A stretch of DNA of 64,000 nt from Pseudoalteromonas sp. XMcav2-N. GTDB taxonomy: Bacteria; Pseudomonadota; Gammaproteobacteria; Enterobacterales; Alteromonadaceae. The position numbers were made by a program, and so were the translations under genes. A model generated the notes under the pieces. The model ran no database searches. It saw only the letters and a list, made by a program, of their open reading frames with translations, and was not told the DNA's origin. Of this stretch, positions 63,919-64,000 are shown in pieces. The DNA lies in contig NZ_JAMXSF010000002.1 in NCBI RefSeq assembly GCF_024124545.1, forward strand, positions 351,157-415,156, read 5' to 3'. Within the stretch, counting starts at the first letter, position 1; every line of letters begins with the position of its first letter.

Positions 63919-64000
63919 AAATAAAATTTATTTTATACCAAAGTTTTAATAATTTTTATTTTATGCCCAAATTCATTATCCTGCACTAAATTTTAGTCTG

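Noticed and set aside
1..64000. tRNA, rRNA, CRISPR, prophage or complete insertion sequences
   Set aside because: No clover-leaf T-arm pattern, repeat-spacer array, integrase or transposase reading frame could be recognised in the window.

Overview
The window is chromosomal DNA of a marine gammaproteobacterium, most likely Pseudoalteromonas (Alteromonadales). The reasons are a secreted chitinase/AA10 LPMO pair, a large set of c-di-GMP proteins, an H-NOX nitric oxide sensor, an M6 (PrtV-like) protease with a GlyGly-CTERM tail, a 335-residue NAD-type isocitrate dehydrogenase, and E. coli-like his and min gene orders. I see no insertion sequence, prophage, CRISPR array, rRNA or convincing tRNA. 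Most of the region is ordinary core genome with small accessory insertions.

Layout. 1-4.4 kb: minus-strand GH18 chitinase then AA10 LPMO (cut by the window edge), separated by a UUCG-tetraloop hairpin. 4.9-7.9 kb: NO-sensing locus, H-NOX plus orphan histidine kinase, divergent from a receiver/degenerate HD-GYP protein. 7.9-15.2 kb: PAS chemoreceptor, hemH, and two c-di-GMP enzymes (GAF-PAS-GGDEF-EAL and Cache-GGDEF). 15.4-20.7 kb: small membrane protein and lipoprotein, a MarR regulator divergent from an AhpD-like protein over a perfect palindrome, and a GbsR-type regulator with its own inverted repeat upstream of the cioAB bd oxidase. 20.7-34.5 kb: conserved block mltB-like, ycgL, minCDE, rnd, fadD, hydrolase, then tsaB and yoaA, interrupted by an alkaline phosphatase and an EIIC-EAL fusion.

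34.8-36.4 kb holds small unknown genes and a broken 2OG-Fe(II) oxygenase. 36.5-43.7 kb is a complete histidine operon hisGDCBHAFI with a five-histidine leader peptide and attenuator. 43.8-54.2 kb carries a lipoprotein, a YkvA-type protein, an M61 peptidase, a diguanylate cyclase next to ppnN, xni, a DUF3192 protein, an HDOD-like protein and icd. 54.2-57.2 kb is the M6 protease. 57.3-59.8 kb is ilvIH behind a Leu/Val-rich leader and attenuator. 59.8-63.9 kb has hupB and a repair-flavoured minus-strand group (phr, DUF523/DUF1722, ATL alkyltransferase-like) headed by a LysR gene with an apparent +1 frameshift.

Themes. Nutrient scavenging is served by secreted chitinase, LPMO, protease and phosphatase. 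Signalling is dominated by c-di-GMP: three GGDEF, two EAL and two degenerate HD-GYP/HDOD-like proteins. Two amino-acid operons use textbook transcription attenuation. The least explained items are the NO locus, the EIIC-EAL fusion, four operator-like palindromes, and two genes that look freshly broken.
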